A stretch of 64,000 nt of DNA from Kordia algicida OT-1. Its GTDB lineage: Bacteria > Bacteroidota > Bacteroidia > Flavobacteriales > Flavobacteriaceae. Under the pieces are notes generated by a model that had not been told where the DNA came from, made no database searches, and saw only the letters and a program-made list of their open reading frames with translations. Made by a program: the position numbers and the translations under genes. Of this stretch, positions 1 to 9,466 are shown piece by piece. Each line of letters starts with the position of its first letter. Positions within the stretch are counted from its first letter, which is position 1. The stretch covers positions 2,741,397-2,805,396 of the forward strand of contig NZ_DS544873.1 of NCBI RefSeq assembly GCF_000154725.1, in the 5' to 3' direction.

Positions 1-1343
1 TAGATAGTTTGGTTGAAGAAACCGCTTATCAGAGTGTATCTGACTTAGAATCTGGATTACGTGGAGCTATCAATAGTATAAACCGTGGAGGTGGTCAAGC
101 TAGTTTAATCGCTTTTAACTCCATCTTTACAGACAATACCAGACTCGGTGGAGACAATGGTGGACAACAATTAAACTTGTTAAACCAAATTTTAAACTCT
201 CAAACAGGGGACCAAGGAACTTGGGCTGACAGATACAATGCTATAAACAACTTTAACCGTGTTTTAGCTGGAGCTGCGGCAATCACGCCTGGTGCTGATG
301 AAACTGATGCTTACAACAATGTATTAGCACAGTGCTATGCTTTTAGAGCTTACTTACACCACGATTTATTAACATACTATGCTGAGGATAACATGAATCC
401 TTCTGCTTTAGGTGTTTACTATCAAAATACAGTTTCTACTTCTGATTTCCCAGCAAGACAAACTGTTGGAGAAGCATTAACAGAAATTGACAATGATCTT
501 ACGTTAGCTGCTAGTTTAATACCTGCTAGTGCAACTGATAAGAACTATGTTACGGCAGACTTTATTACTTTCTTAAGAGCAAGAGTTGCTTTATATAGTG
601 GAGATTATAACACTGCTATCGCAAATGCAAATACTTTAATTGCTAGTTATTCATTAGCTAACCAAGCTCAGTATACTGCAATGTTCAATGGAGACACTGA
701 CACTACAGAGGTAATCTTTAAGTTTGACAATGTACAAGGAAACAACAGTAATATCGCTTTCAACTGGATCTTTACAGGTACAGGAGGAAACTTCATCGAA
801 ATGTCTACTGAATTATTTGGTCTTTTCCAAGCTGGAGATGTTCGTCGTACTGTAAATGTTGATCCTTCAAGTGATCCAGGTGCTTCACCTCCTGTATTAG
901 TTATTGGTAAGTACCCTGCAGGTGCAGATACTAACTATATCAATGACTACAAAGCAATGAGACTTTCTGAAATGTATTTAGTTAGAGCTGAAGCTAACGC
1001 TAGAAAAGCGGCTCCAGATTTCGCAGCAGCAGCAGCGGATATTGCAGCAATCAGATCTGCTAGATTTGGATCTCCTCAAACTGTTGCTACTTATACTTCT
1101 TTAAATGAAGCAATTACTAGCATCAAAGCTGAGAGCAGACTAGAATTTTGTTTTGAAGCAAAAAGATATATTGATATTCAGAGATATAAGAATATCTTAA
1201 ATGAAGGTATCGAAAGAGATGCTCCTGATTGTCAAGGAGGTATTCCTTGTTCACTTCCAGTATCGTCTCCGAAATTTATTTTCCCGGTACCGCAAGCTGA
1301 AATAAATGCTAACCCTAACATGGTCCAAAACTCTGGATACTAA
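1..1343 (+). CDS. SusD/RagB-family outer-membrane nutrient-binding lipoprotein, 5'-truncated by window edge
   Basis: Partial gene. The frame is open from the first complete codon at position 3, so the true start and the lipoprotein signal lie before the window; about 447 residues are visible against roughly 500 for the family. The helical TPR-like fold is suggested by the segments around YAFRAYLHHDLLTYYAED and YKAMRLSEMYLVRAEANARK, and by the C-terminal EARLEF-like stretch (ESRLEFCFEAKRYIDIQRYK) that is typical of SusD. Such proteins sit on the outer membrane over a SusC TonB-dependent channel and hand it oligomeric substrates. SusC is expected just upstream, outside the window. Two lipoproteins follow at 19 bp and 11 bp spacing and probably belong to the same operon. 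The substrate cannot be deduced. Confidence 0.9.
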   Translation, partial: DSLVEETAYQSVSDLESGLRGAINSINRGGGQASLIAFNSIFTDNTRLGGDNGGQQLNLLNQILNSQTGDQGTWADRYNAINNFNRVLAGAAAITPGADETDAYNNVLAQCYAFRAYLHHDLLTYYAEDNMNPSALGVYYQNTVSTSDFPARQTVGEALTEIDNDLTLAASLIPASATDKNYVTADFITFLRARVALYSGDYNTAIANANTLIASYSLANQAQYTAMFNGDTDTTEVIFKFDNVQGNNSNIAFNWIFTGTGGNFIEMSTELFGLFQAGDVRRTVNVDPSSDPGASPPVLVIGKYPAGADTNYINDYKAMRLSEMYLVRAEANARKAAPDFAAAAADIAAIRSARFGSPQTVATYTSLNEAITSIKAESRLEFCFEAKRYIDIQRYKNILNEGIERDAPDCQGGIPCSLPVSSPKFIFPVPQAEINANPNMVQNSGY

Positions 1344-1362
1344 TAACTAAAAAAAGAAAGTA

Positions 1363-2199
1363 ATGAAAAAAATCGCAATACTTTTCATAGGTGCTTTGTT
1401 TATGTTCACATCATGTGAGGAGACGCAATCACCAATATATGATGGTAGCCAAACATTGGCTTACTTTAATGGAACTTCTTCTACATTAGAAGTTGAGATC
1501 AACGATACTAACACTGTAGATATTTCTGTAGGAGTTAGTACTACATCATCAACTGACAGAACTGTAATGGTTTCTGTTGATGCTGACAATACAAGTGCTA
1601 CAAGTGGAATGTACTCATTCTCATCTACCGTAACAATTCCTGCTAATGAGTTTTTTGGAACTTTAACAGTAACAGGTATCGATGACGGATTAACTACTGC
1701 TGGAGAAACTTTATCATTAAAGATTGATTCTGTTGACGGTGGTGTCGGAAGTTCTCAAGTACACACTGTATCTTTAGTAGAAATTTGTCCTATTGCTCCA
1801 ACATTTGCAACAGGAATGTACAACTTAAACTTTGTATCAGGTGGTATCGGTGCTGCTGGATTTGCTCCAGCTTTAGGTACTGGAATTACTGTTGAGTTAG
1901 TTGGTGGAGCTGCATCAACTGAAAGAACATTCAACGTAAAATGCTACCCAAGCTTTGGTTTTGCTAACCCACCAGTTGATTTTTCTTTCAGCTTGGTATG
2001 TGGTACTACGGTAGCTAACGGTCTTTTAGACGGTCAAGTTTCAGGAGTTGGATGTGGTGGATCTATCGCATTTGGTCCTTCAACACCAGGAACATACACT
2101 GTTGGAGATGACACAAACATGACCCTAATCTTCGCAGAAGATACTGAAGAGATTTGTGGATCTGTAGCTGTAACTTCCTATACATTAACTAAAATATAA
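1363..2199 (+). CDS. Lipoprotein in Sus-type operon, beta-sandwich (Calx-beta-like) N-terminal region
   Basis: 278 residues with a lipoprotein signal ending at FTSC (Cys 18). Residues about 40-140 look like a beta-sandwich of the Calx-beta/DUF1735 type: regular alternation of V/T/S and the phrase TVTIPANEFFGTLTVTGIDDG. The C-terminal half has four cysteines and is rich in Gly, Thr and Ser, as in surface-exposed binding proteins. It follows the SusD-like gene by 19 bp and precedes a second lipoprotein by 11 bp, so it is probably an accessory SusE/SusF-like surface lipoprotein of the same uptake system. That role is inferred from position and architecture; no catalytic motif is visible. Confidence 0.7.
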   Translation: MKKIAILFIGALFMFTSCEETQSPIYDGSQTLAYFNGTSSTLEVEINDTNTVDISVGVSTTSSTDRTVMVSVDADNTSATSGMYSFSSTVTIPANEFFGTLTVTGIDDGLTTAGETLSLKIDSVDGGVGSSQVHTVSLVEICPIAPTFATGMYNLNFVSGGIGAAGFAPALGTGITVELVGGAASTERTFNVKCYPSFGFANPPVDFSFSLVCGTTVANGLLDGQVSGVGCGGSIAFGPSTPGTYTVGDDTNMTLIFAEDTEEICGSVAVTSYTLTKI

Positions 2200-2210
2200 T
2201 CAACATTGTT

Positions 2211-3056
2211 ATGAAAAAAATTATAAATTTACTCATCTTACCAATGGTATTGGTTCTTACATTTAGCTGTGTAAGTGATGATGACAGTAGATTTCAATCA
2301 GATCCAGAATCTGGATGGATTGAATTCCCTACTACTGAAACTACAACGTCAGTAAATAACTCACTAACGTTAATTACAGTTCCTGTAAACTTTACAGCTC
2401 CTATCAACACAAGCCCAGTAGATGTAACATATACTATTGAAGATGTAGTTGGTGCTTCTAGTGATGCAGTAACTGTTAGTGGAACAGTGAATATCGCTGC
2501 TAATACAAATTCAGCTTTAATTGACTTAAACATCATCCCAACTGCTGCTACAGCTTTGGTTGCTTCTGATATCTCTTTCGATATTGTATTACAAGGAGCT
2601 TCAAGAGGTGTTGGAGTTGGATTATCTGATGGATCTGCAGTAGTACGTCACAGAGTAAACTTAGTATGTGACCTTACATTAGACTTAGGTGGAATGTACA
2701 GTGTAACTACTAACTACGGATACCATGATTTCTTACCAAGCTTCAACCCAAATACTGAAGTAATGGAAGTAGTTGATAACGGTGACGGAACTTTCTTCGT
2801 ACAAGATTTCTCAGGAGGTCTTTACAATGGAGGTCCTTACAGTACTGCTTACGGAACTGGTCCAACAAGTATGGACGTAGTATTTAGCAACTCTTGTAAC
2901 AAAATCCAGTGGGAAAACCAAAGCGACCCTTGGGGAGCTATCATTCCTTTAAATGGAGGTGTTAACGAAGTTGACGTAGCAACAGGAGTAATGACTATCT
3001 CTTGGTTCTGTGAAGGATACGGAGAAAACGGAGTTTCTGTTTACACACCAATGTAG
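2211..3056 (+). CDS. Lipoprotein in Sus-type operon, related in layout to the preceding one
   Basis: 281 residues with a lipoprotein signal ending at TFSC (Cys 20), followed by an acidic SDDD stretch like those found behind surface-export lipobox signals in Bacteroidota. The region to about residue 145 is beta-rich (VTVSGTVNIAANTNSALIDL) and resembles the beta-sandwich of the gene before it, which suggests an ancient duplication. The C-terminal part is rich in aromatic residues and Gly (GGLYNGGPYSTAYGTGP), compatible with carbohydrate or peptide binding. It is the last gene of the operon, with an intrinsic terminator at 3081-3107. The exact ligand is unknown. Confidence 0.7.
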   Translation: MKKIINLLILPMVLVLTFSCVSDDDSRFQSDPESGWIEFPTTETTTSVNNSLTLITVPVNFTAPINTSPVDVTYTIEDVVGASSDAVTVSGTVNIAANTNSALIDLNIIPTAATALVASDISFDIVLQGASRGVGVGLSDGSAVVRHRVNLVCDLTLDLGGMYSVTTNYGYHDFLPSFNPNTEVMEVVDNGDGTFFVQDFSGGLYNGGPYSTAYGTGPTSMDVVFSNSCNKIQWENQSDPWGAIIPLNGGVNEVDVATGVMTISWFCEGYGENGVSVYTPM

Positions 3057-3080
3057 AAATAACATTTCAACATATACTAA

Positions 3081-3107
3081 AAACCACCCAATCGGGTGGT
3101 TTTTTAT
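3081..3107 (+). terminator. Rho-independent terminator after the SusD/lipoprotein operon
   Basis: Perfect 9-bp stem AAACCACCC/GGGTGGTTT (3081-3089 with 3094-3102), 4-nt loop AATC, followed by a T-rich run. It lies 25 bp after the stop of the second lipoprotein gene and just before rlmB. Confidence 0.9.
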
Positions 3108-3110
3108 TTT

Positions 3111-3118
3111 ATATTTGT
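3111..3118 (+). promoter_or_regulatory. Possible -7 box for rlmB
   Basis: TATATTTG fits the Bacteroidota -7 consensus TAnnTTTG. It lies only 3 nt before the rlmB ATG at 3122, so a transcript from it would be leaderless or nearly so. No convincing -33 TTG is present, so this is weak. Confidence 0.3.
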
Positions 3119-3121
3119 GCC

Positions 3122-3862
3122 ATGCAAAATAATAACACACAAATATTTGGTATTAGAGCCATTATTGAAGCAATAAATTCTGGGAGCACTATAGATAAAG
3201 TTTTTATTCAAAAAGGACTTAGAGGCGAACTATTTAACGAATTAGACCATCTTCTACGCTCAAACGCAATCAGTACTTCATTTGTTCCGCCAGAAAAGTT
3301 AAATAGACTTACCAAAAAAAATCATCAAGGCGTTATTGCATTAATTTCACCTATAGAATTTCATGATCTTGATACATTAGTATTGAATGTAATTGAATCT
3401 GGACGTGTTCCAAAGTTTTTGATTTTAGATCAATTAAGCGATGTGCGTAATTTTGGAGCGATTATTAGAACTGCCGAATGTACCGGAGTAGACGGAATCA
3501 TCATTCAGAAAAAAGGTGGCGCACCTGTAAATGCAGATGCCGTAAAAACTTCGGCCGGCGCTATCTTCAAAATGCCAATCTGTAAAGTAGATCACATCAA
3601 AGATGCCATTTATCATTTGCAAAGTTCAGGTGTGCAAATCGTAGCGGCAACCGAAAAAACAGAGAATACATTGTATGATGTCGATTTTACAATTCCCGTA
3701 GCCATCGTAATGGGATCTGAAGGAAAAGGAGTTTCTCCTTCTATTTTGAAAATTGTAGATCATCAAGCAAAATTACCAATGCTTGGCGAAATTGCTTCTT
3801 TGAATGTTTCAGTAGCGTGTGGTGCATTTTTGTATGAAATAGTACGACAACGTCAATCGTAA
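3122..3862 (+). CDS. rlmB: 23S rRNA (guanosine-2'-O)-methyltransferase RlmB, SpoU/TrmH family
   Basis: 246 residues, the usual length. An N-terminal substrate-binding domain (about 5-80, beginning IFGIRAIIEAI) is followed by a SPOUT methyltransferase domain. The three SpoU motifs are present: N110-FGAIIRTA (catalytic Arg region), VMGSEGKGVS near 196-205, and LGEIASLNVSVACG near 221-234, which forms the SAM-binding trefoil knot. RlmB methylates the 2'-OH of G2251 in the peptidyl-transferase loop of 23S rRNA in E. coli. TrmH-like tRNA specificity cannot be fully excluded, but the N-terminal domain favours RlmB. It stands alone, converging on the rhomboid gene. Confidence 0.9.
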   Translation: MQNNNTQIFGIRAIIEAINSGSTIDKVFIQKGLRGELFNELDHLLRSNAISTSFVPPEKLNRLTKKNHQGVIALISPIEFHDLDTLVLNVIESGRVPKFLILDQLSDVRNFGAIIRTAECTGVDGIIIQKKGGAPVNADAVKTSAGAIFKMPICKVDHIKDAIYHLQSSGVQIVAATEKTENTLYDVDFTIPVAIVMGSEGKGVSPSILKIVDHQAKLPMLGEIASLNVSVACGAFLYEIVRQRQS

Positions 3863-4621
3863 CTATTCTTCTTCTGTATTTTTAGAACGATCTACATAAA
3901 TATAGTTTACTTTTATTGGCGTAGAGACAACTTGTGTGTCCTCCTCTACTTCATCAGGCAAAATTTCAATGAAGTTTCCGTTTTCATCAAAATGACGCAT
4001 GAAAGGATCATCTTCTGGAACAAATTCTTCTTTTTCCCATTCAAAAGTTTCTTTTACATAAACTACAGGAAGAAAAACTGCCAATAGAAATCCTGTGATA
4101 AATCCACCTAAGTGACCTTCCCAAGAAATATGCGGTTCTACAGGAAATAAATACCATAACATTCCACCATAAATAAACATGATAATCAACGATAATGCCA
4201 CAAATCGATAATACTTTGTAATAATTCCTTTAAAGAAAATAAAACTCATCAACACATAAATAAAACCACTTGCACCAATGTGATTGGCTTCTCTACCAAT
4301 AATCCAAGTAATGATTCCTGAACCTAATAATCCTACCAAAAAAACAGTCCAACGTTGCGACCTGTAAAAATAAATAACCGCCATACTCAATAAAAATAAC
4401 GGAATAGTGTTGCTCCAAAGGTGTTTCATATTTCCATGAATAAACGGACTGAATAAGACACCACGCAATCCTGTAAACGTTCTTGGGTATACTCCATAGG
4501 AGTTGAAACGAAATCCAAATCGAATTTCACTCCAATACACCAACCAAATCGAAAAGACAAATAAAAATGGTATCAGTACAACTTCTGGCGTAAATACAAA
4601 CGGGTGTTCTTTGGGTTTCAT
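3863..4621 (-). CDS. Rhomboid-family intramembrane serine protease
   Basis: 252 residues with about six membrane helices. The catalytic Ser119 lies in GASG (116-119) and the partner His170 lies in the helix WEGHLGGFITGF. The N-terminal HGNMKHLWSN segment (62-71) is the conserved oxyanion/L1-region motif of rhomboids. The C-terminal tail from about 190 is acidic and cytoplasmic. Rhomboids cut transmembrane substrates inside the membrane; the substrate here is unknown. The stop codon abuts the stop of convergent rlmB with no gap, so there is no room for a separate terminator. Confidence 0.92.
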   Translation of the reverse strand: MKPKEHPFVFTPEVVLIPFLFVFSIWLVYWSEIRFGFRFNSYGVYPRTFTGLRGVLFSPFIHGNMKHLWSNTIPLFLLSMAVIYFYRSQRWTVFLVGLLGSGIITWIIGREANHIGASGFIYVLMSFIFFKGIITKYYRFVALSLIIMFIYGGMLWYLFPVEPHISWEGHLGGFITGFLLAVFLPVVYVKETFEWEKEEFVPEDDPFMRHFDENGNFIEILPDEVEEDTQVVSTPIKVNYIYVDRSKNTEEE

Positions 4622-4713
4622 TAACTAATTTTATATCAAGTAGTCAAAAAATTAGCCAAGATTCATCCGCATGAAAAATTGTCACTTTATACACAATGTA
4701 CTACTTTTACACC

Positions 4714-5991
4714 ATGAGTGAACCTTTAGCAGAACGCATTCGTCCAAAAACACTAGAAGATTACATAAGTCAAGAGCATCTTGTGGGAGAAACTGGTGTG
4801 CTTACACGCCAAATTCGACAAGGAATTATTCCTTCGCTCCTTCTTTGGGGACCACCAGGAACAGGAAAAACGACTTTGGCAAATATTATCGCAACCACTT
4901 CTGACAGACCTTTTTATACTTTAAGTGCCATTAGTTCTGGTGTGAAGGAAGTACGCGAAGTGATTCAACGTGCAAAACAAGACAATGGTTTGTTTACGAC
5001 AAAAAACCCAATTTTGTTTATTGATGAAATTCACAGATTCAGCAAATCGCAACAAGATTCGCTTTTGGGTGCCGTTGAAAAAGGTTGGGTAACACTTATT
5101 GGAGCTACGACTGAAAATCCAAGTTTTGAAGTGATTCCTGCACTATTATCTCGCTGTCAGGTGTATGTATTGAATCCTTTCGGGAAAGACGATTTGGTAA
5201 AATTATTACAACGTGCCATTAAAGAAGATACAGAACTCGCCAAGAAACAAATTATACTTAAAGAAACAGAAGCACTCTTGAAACTTTCTGGCGGCGATGC
5301 ACGAAAACTGCTAAATATTTTTGAGCTTTTAATCAATTCGGAAGGAACAGAGAAAGTAGAAATTACCAACGATTTGGTATTGAGTCGTGTGCAAAAAAAC
5401 ACAGTTCTATATGATAAAACTGGCGAACAGCATTACGATATCATTTCTGCTTTTATCAAATCTATCCGCGGAAGCGATCCTAATGGTGCTGTTTATTGGC
5501 TAGCGCGAATGATTGAAGGTGGCGAAGACGTAAAATTTATTGCGCGTAGAATGCTTATTTCTGCAAGTGAAGACATCGGAATTGCCAATCCGACAGCTTT
5601 GGTAATTGCAACAAACACGTTTCAGGCAGTTTCTATTATCGGTTATCCAGAAGCACGAATTATTTTGAGTCAATGTGCGGTGTATTTAGCAACTTCACCT
5701 AAAAGTAATGCTTCATACATGGCAATCAAAAAAGCGCAAGCTATTGTGAGAGAAACTGGCGATTTGTCGGTTCCGTTGCATTTAAGAAACGCGCCAACGA
5801 AGTTGATGAAAGATTTGGGTTATGGCGAAGATTATAAATATTCACACGATTACAATCATAATTTTGTGGCTCAAGAATATCTTCCTAATGAAATTTCTAA
5901 CACTAAAATCTACGAGCCAGGAAGTAGTGCGCGAGAAAAAAGCATGCGTGACTTCTTAAAAAATCGTTGGAAAGATAAGTATGATTATTAA
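4714..5991 (+). CDS. rarA: Replication-associated recombination protein A (RarA/MgsA), AAA+ ATPase
   Basis: 425 residues from the ATG at 4714. An in-frame ATG at 4696 would add MYYFYT, but homologues begin near PLAERIRP, so the inner start is preferred. Walker A GPPGTGKT is at 46-53 and Walker B with DExH-like LFIDEIHRF at 101-109; the clamp-loader-like AAA+ fold is followed by the MgsA C-terminal tetramerisation region ([21 protein letters not shown]). RarA acts at stalled forks and interacts with SSB in other bacteria. The gene is divergent from the rhomboid gene and has a hairpin overlapping its stop. Confidence 0.93.
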   Translation: MSEPLAERIRPKTLEDYISQEHLVGETGVLTRQIRQGIIPSLLLWGPPGTGKTTLANIIATTSDRPFYTLSAISSGVKEVREVIQRAKQDNGLFTTKNPILFIDEIHRFSKSQQDSLLGAVEKGWVTLIGATTENPSFEVIPALLSRCQVYVLNPFGKDDLVKLLQRAIKEDTELAKKQIILKETEALLKLSGGDARKLLNIFELLINSEGTEKVEITNDLVLSRVQKNTVLYDKTGEQHYDIISAFIKSIRGSDPNGAVYWLARMIEGGEDVKFIARRMLISASEDIGIANPTALVIATNTFQAVSIIGYPEARIILSQCAVYLATSPKSNASYMAIKKAQAIVRETGDLSVPLHLRNAPTKLMKDLGYGEDYKYSHDYNHNFVAQEYLPNEISNTKIYEPGSSAREKSMRDFLKNRWKDKYDY

Positions 5992-6040
5992 ATGATGTTT
6001 TTGCCGAATCAAAATAGCTTTGCTTTCAAAAACTTCATTT
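5990..6040. terminator. Inverted repeat between convergent rarA and glsA
   Basis: Arms 5990-6003 (AAATGATGTTTTTG) and 6027-6040 (CAAAAACTTCATTT) pair at 13 of 14 positions around a 23-nt loop. The left arm starts in the rarA stop codon. Flanking T and A runs make a bidirectional terminator plausible, but the stem is AT-rich. Confidence 0.5.
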
Positions 6041-6068
6041 GAGATAAAAATTCTTCTATTATCTCTTT

Positions 6069-6983
6069 TTAAAATATGGACGATTCGGATCTCGTTGTAA
6101 ACTCTTCCAGAAATTTCATTCCTTTATATGAATTGCCTTTCTCGTTTAGTTTTGGACTCCAAACAGCAATTGCATATTGATCTGGATGTATGGCAATAAT
6201 TCCGCCTCCAACTCCACTTTTCCCTGGAAGTCCAACCTTAAAAGCAAATTCTCCAGATTCGTCATAAAAACCACAGGTTTGCATTAATGCATTTATTCTT
6301 TTAGATTGACTTTCGCTCAATATTGATTTATTATTTTGTACAGTAAGTCCATTATTAGCTAAAAACAAGAACAACTCAGAAAGCTCTTTACAACTCATTT
6401 CCAAAGAACATAAATCAAAATAGAAATCAAGCACATCGCTAGGTTCATTTTCTATTTTTCCAAATGATTTTATAAAATTGCATAAGGCGACATTTCTATA
6501 TCCTACAGCTTTTTCAGATTGAGCTATTTTATTCGAATATTGCAATGTGGTATTATTAGATATATTTCGAACAAACTCGATAAAATCTTCTTTCGGATTC
6601 TTTAAATTACTCAAAAGTATATCTGATACTACGATTGCACCTGCATTTAAAAATGGATTTCTAGGAATACCTTTGTCAGCTTCAAGCTGTACTAACGAAT
6701 TAAATGCAGTACCAGAAGGCTCCACGCCAACTTTGCTCCATATTTCATCACCAACAATACGATAAGCCAAAATTAATGCTAGTACTTTAGAAATACTCTG
6801 AATAGAAAATTTATCATTATAATTACCAACACCAAAGTTAACTTGATGAATTGTTGTAATATGTACTCCAAAATTATTTGGATTAACTTTTAAAAGTTCT
6901 GGAATGTATGATGCGATTTCTCCTTTATCTTCAATGTCATTTATTTTCTGATAAATATCTCCGATTAGGTATTCAAATTTCAT
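6069..6983 (-). CDS. glsA: Glutaminase (serine-dependent beta-lactamase-like fold)
   Basis: 304 residues, the usual length for bacterial glutaminase, which hydrolyses L-glutamine to glutamate and ammonia. The nucleophile Ser63 and base Lys66 form the S-x-x-K motif (SISK). Other family blocks are visible: GVEPSGTAFNS, GIPRNPFLNAGAIV, and the C-terminal GLPGKSGVGGGI segment. No signal peptide is present, so it is cytoplasmic. It stands between convergent rarA and a secreted protein gene on the same strand. Confidence 0.93.
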   Translation of the reverse strand: MKFEYLIGDIYQKINDIEDKGEIASYIPELLKVNPNNFGVHITTIHQVNFGVGNYNDKFSIQSISKVLALILAYRIVGDEIWSKVGVEPSGTAFNSLVQLEADKGIPRNPFLNAGAIVVSDILLSNLKNPKEDFIEFVRNISNNTTLQYSNKIAQSEKAVGYRNVALCNFIKSFGKIENEPSDVLDFYFDLCSLEMSCKELSELFLFLANNGLTVQNNKSILSESQSKRINALMQTCGFYDESGEFAFKVGLPGKSGVGGGIIAIHPDQYAIAVWSPKLNEKGNSYKGMKFLEEFTTRSESSIF

Positions 6984-7055
6984 CTGTCTGTATTAGTTGC
7001 ACACATCTCTACTATGTGTAGTTATTTTGAAGATTCAACAAAAGGTAGTTTAATC

Positions 7056-7080
7056 AAATGCTGCTTAAAAAGCATTTTTG
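7056..7080 (-). terminator. Hairpin downstream of the secreted-protein gene at 7085-7882
   Basis: AAATGCT (7056-7062) pairs with AGCATTT (7071-7077) around GCTTAAAA. Read on the minus strand it follows the stop codon by 5 nt, but the T run after it is poor, so termination strength is uncertain. Confidence 0.35.
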
Positions 7081-7084
7081 ATCA

Positions 7085-7882
7085 TTAAAATTTAATCTGT
7101 AAAGTAGATTTTGCATTTCCATCTGCAGTAGCTTTCGACAAAATCCAATTGCCGTTTTCTTTGTAAACGGTTGCATCTTGTCCTTTGACTAAATAGACAT
7201 TTGGCACACCTGTTTTTAGTAAAATCATGACTACTTTTGGCGTACTATCTACCAATTGATATCCGTTTTCAATAGGTTGTGCATACAATACTAACTTTGA
7301 TGTTTCTGTTGTTACAGTCGTCGTTTTTGTTTGTACTACCTTTTTTTTGATAGGTGTTTGTTCTTTCGTTACCGTAACTTTTACATTCTCAACAGCTTTC
7401 TCTTGTGTTTGTTCAACGGTTTTGACTGCTGTCGCAGGAACTTCTTTTACTTTTGGAATATATGTGTAATTTTTTGCTTTTATTTCTTCAAAAGCGCTGC
7501 GTAATGCCTGATTATACCCTTTTTCGTATGCCTTAATTTTAGAACGTCCAAAATTGGTTTCCATCACAATTTGATTGGAACAATCACGCAATACAATTGC
7601 CATTTTTGTGGTAAAAATGGTTGATTTGTTATTGATGTCTGTGTATAATCCTAAGCATCTGTCGTCTGCCAATTCTTCTGGAAACTTTTCGTTGTCATAC
7701 AACACTACAAAACCTTCTTGCTTGAACAAGTGACGTATTAATGTGTTTACACGATATTTATCATGCTTCTTTAAAAAGTCAAATTTATAAGGAACTACCA
7801 CATATTTGTAGCTATTTAAGTCTTGTGAAAAACATGAAAAAGTGATTAAAAGAAAAACAACACTCGCTAAAAAACGTTTCAT
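7085..7882 (-). CDS. Secreted protein of unknown function, probably periplasmic
   Basis: 265 residues with an N-terminal signal peptide (MKRFLASVVFLLITFSCFSQ); the Cys is followed by FSQ, and cleavage after FSQ is more likely than lipidation. Residues about 25-125 form a compact alpha/beta-looking domain. A Thr/Lys/Val-rich linker follows (about 150-195, low complexity, TVTKEQTPIKKKVVQTKTTT), then a C-terminal domain with SKLVLYAQPIENGYQLVDSTPK. No known catalytic motif is seen. It lies downstream of the outer-membrane barrel gene on the same strand with a 142-bp gap, so a separate promoter is likely. Confidence 0.6.
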   Translation of the reverse strand: MKRFLASVVFLLITFSCFSQDLNSYKYVVVPYKFDFLKKHDKYRVNTLIRHLFKQEGFVVLYDNEKFPEELADDRCLGLYTDINNKSTIFTTKMAIVLRDCSNQIVMETNFGRSKIKAYEKGYNQALRSAFEEIKAKNYTYIPKVKEVPATAVKTVEQTQEKAVENVKVTVTKEQTPIKKKVVQTKTTTVTTETSKLVLYAQPIENGYQLVDSTPKVVMILLKTGVPNVYLVKGQDATVYKENGNWILSKATADGNAKSTLQIKF

Positions 7883-8024
7883 CTGTTTAGTATATTAAGT
7901 TAATTTTATCAGAAAGAAGTTGCCAAAAATTATACCATTTCGTTTTAAGGTAATGATTTTAAGCAATAGTGATCTTCAATTTTCTGGTATTAGGCTTCCA
8001 AATTAAGAATTTTATTGGAATCCG

Positions 8025-9452
8025 CTACTTTTTCTCCATCGGAAAAATATAATTAAAGCCAAGTTGTAATGAAGCGTAATTGGCTTTGGCAAGGTTTTGA
8101 TATTCAAAAAGATTGTCTGCCATAATGTAAAAGTTTACATTTCCAATGTGTGACGACAGACCAATACCGACGTTTGTTTTAGAAAAACCGTCAGCTGTAT
8201 AGGTTATTTTTCCACTTAAAAAGCTAAATAATCGTCTGTAATAAAAAGCTGAAACAGAAAATTGTGGTCTTCTCGATCTTCCAATAGCGAATAATTGCAA
8301 ACCTACTTCATTTAAGTAATCGCTATCATCTGCGGTACAATTGCATTCTTTTAATACTTTTTTCCCGTATTTGTATGAAGCAGAACCGTTTAATTTCGGA
8401 GAACGCCAAGCCACATAATTTTTGGTAATGGTATCAAGTTGGAATAAATCTTCAAAATTATCGGTAATTTCCTGCCAATATTCGTCTGCGGTTTGCCCAG
8501 AGCCATTATTTGGAAATAGTGGATTGACACCTTCAAATGTATATTGACCTTTCAGCGTATACGTTTCTACATCTTTGGTATGATAAATAAAACCCAAATC
8601 TTGTACACTTCCAGTTACTGTCCATTGTTCTTTGGGATGATAGGTAAAGCCAAAATCGAGTCCCAAACCTAAATTTCCACCAAAAAGTACACGCTTGCGT
8701 AATTCTTTTACTGCTTTCGCATTCCAATCGTTTTGTCCATCATTATCCAAATCTACTAAAGAAGCCAAACCTGATGTTTGAAATTCCAAGTCTAAATCAA
8801 AGTTATGATTGTAAAAATTGTTGGCACCTTCTGTCGTAACAAAACTTCCTTTGTTATTGGTGGATTTAAAATTGAGCAAACTCGAATAGATTTTTCCGCG
8901 AAAACCATATGTCCATTTTTTATTCAATTTTGTAGTGATTCCGACATGAAGCACCGAAATTAATTCTGCTTTTCCGTTCAAATCACTCAAATCAAACACA
9001 CGCCCAATATTGTCACGATTGCCTTTATAAGCTAAAATAGCATAATCTTTTGGGTAATAAACATGTGCGTCCAATTCTTGATACAACCCAAAGGATAGAT
9101 ATTTATTGGGTTCATAGGAATTTCCATACGCAAATCCGCCACTTATAATTTCTAGTTGTTGATTGATGGTGAAATAATCATTTCGATCTAAATTGTACAC
9201 GGCACGGCGTAATTTTTCATTAAAATTGACACCATTATCTGCAAATAAATCGTACACAGAAACTCCAGAAGCACCAGCACTAGCGTGAATGTGTGATAAT
9301 AACGGAATTCCAACATGCCATTTGTAATTCACTTCTGCACCTGGATTTAACAATAATGACTGTGGAATGTCGGTATAATTATACAGCAATTGCTTATGCT
9401 GTGAAAACACAGCACAGGAAAAGAGCAATATGAGTATACATCGTTTTTTCAC
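8025..9452 (-). CDS. DUF5723-like outer-membrane beta-barrel protein
   Basis: 475 residues with a signal peptide (MKKRCILILLFSCAVFSQ). The opening LLYNYTDIPQSLLLNPGA resembles the start of flavobacterial outer-membrane proteins of the PorV/DUF5723 type (N-P-G/A box). Many alternating aromatic/polar strands follow (KYLSFGLYQELDAHVYY, WTVTGSVQDLGFIYH), and the protein ends on a strand with a terminal aromatic pair (FNYIFPMEKK). An acidic DLDNDGQNDW loop near 235 resembles a calcium-binding thrombospondin-type repeat. Function is unknown; in the type IX secretion context PorV-like barrels are shuttles, but nothing here proves this. The upstream lipoprotein gene is only 14 bp away, so the two are probably co-transcribed. 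Confidence 0.65.
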   Translation of the reverse strand: MKKRCILILLFSCAVFSQHKQLLYNYTDIPQSLLLNPGAEVNYKWHVGIPLLSHIHASAGASGVSVYDLFADNGVNFNEKLRRAVYNLDRNDYFTINQQLEIISGGFAYGNSYEPNKYLSFGLYQELDAHVYYPKDYAILAYKGNRDNIGRVFDLSDLNGKAELISVLHVGITTKLNKKWTYGFRGKIYSSLLNFKSTNNKGSFVTTEGANNFYNHNFDLDLEFQTSGLASLVDLDNDGQNDWNAKAVKELRKRVLFGGNLGLGLDFGFTYHPKEQWTVTGSVQDLGFIYHTKDVETYTLKGQYTFEGVNPLFPNNGSGQTADEYWQEITDNFEDLFQLDTITKNYVAWRSPKLNGSASYKYGKKVLKECNCTADDSDYLNEVGLQLFAIGRSRRPQFSVSAFYYRRLFSFLSGKITYTADGFSKTNVGIGLSSHIGNVNFYIMADNLFEYQNLAKANYASLQLGFNYIFPMEKK

Positions 9453-9466
9453 CGTGTGAATGCTAA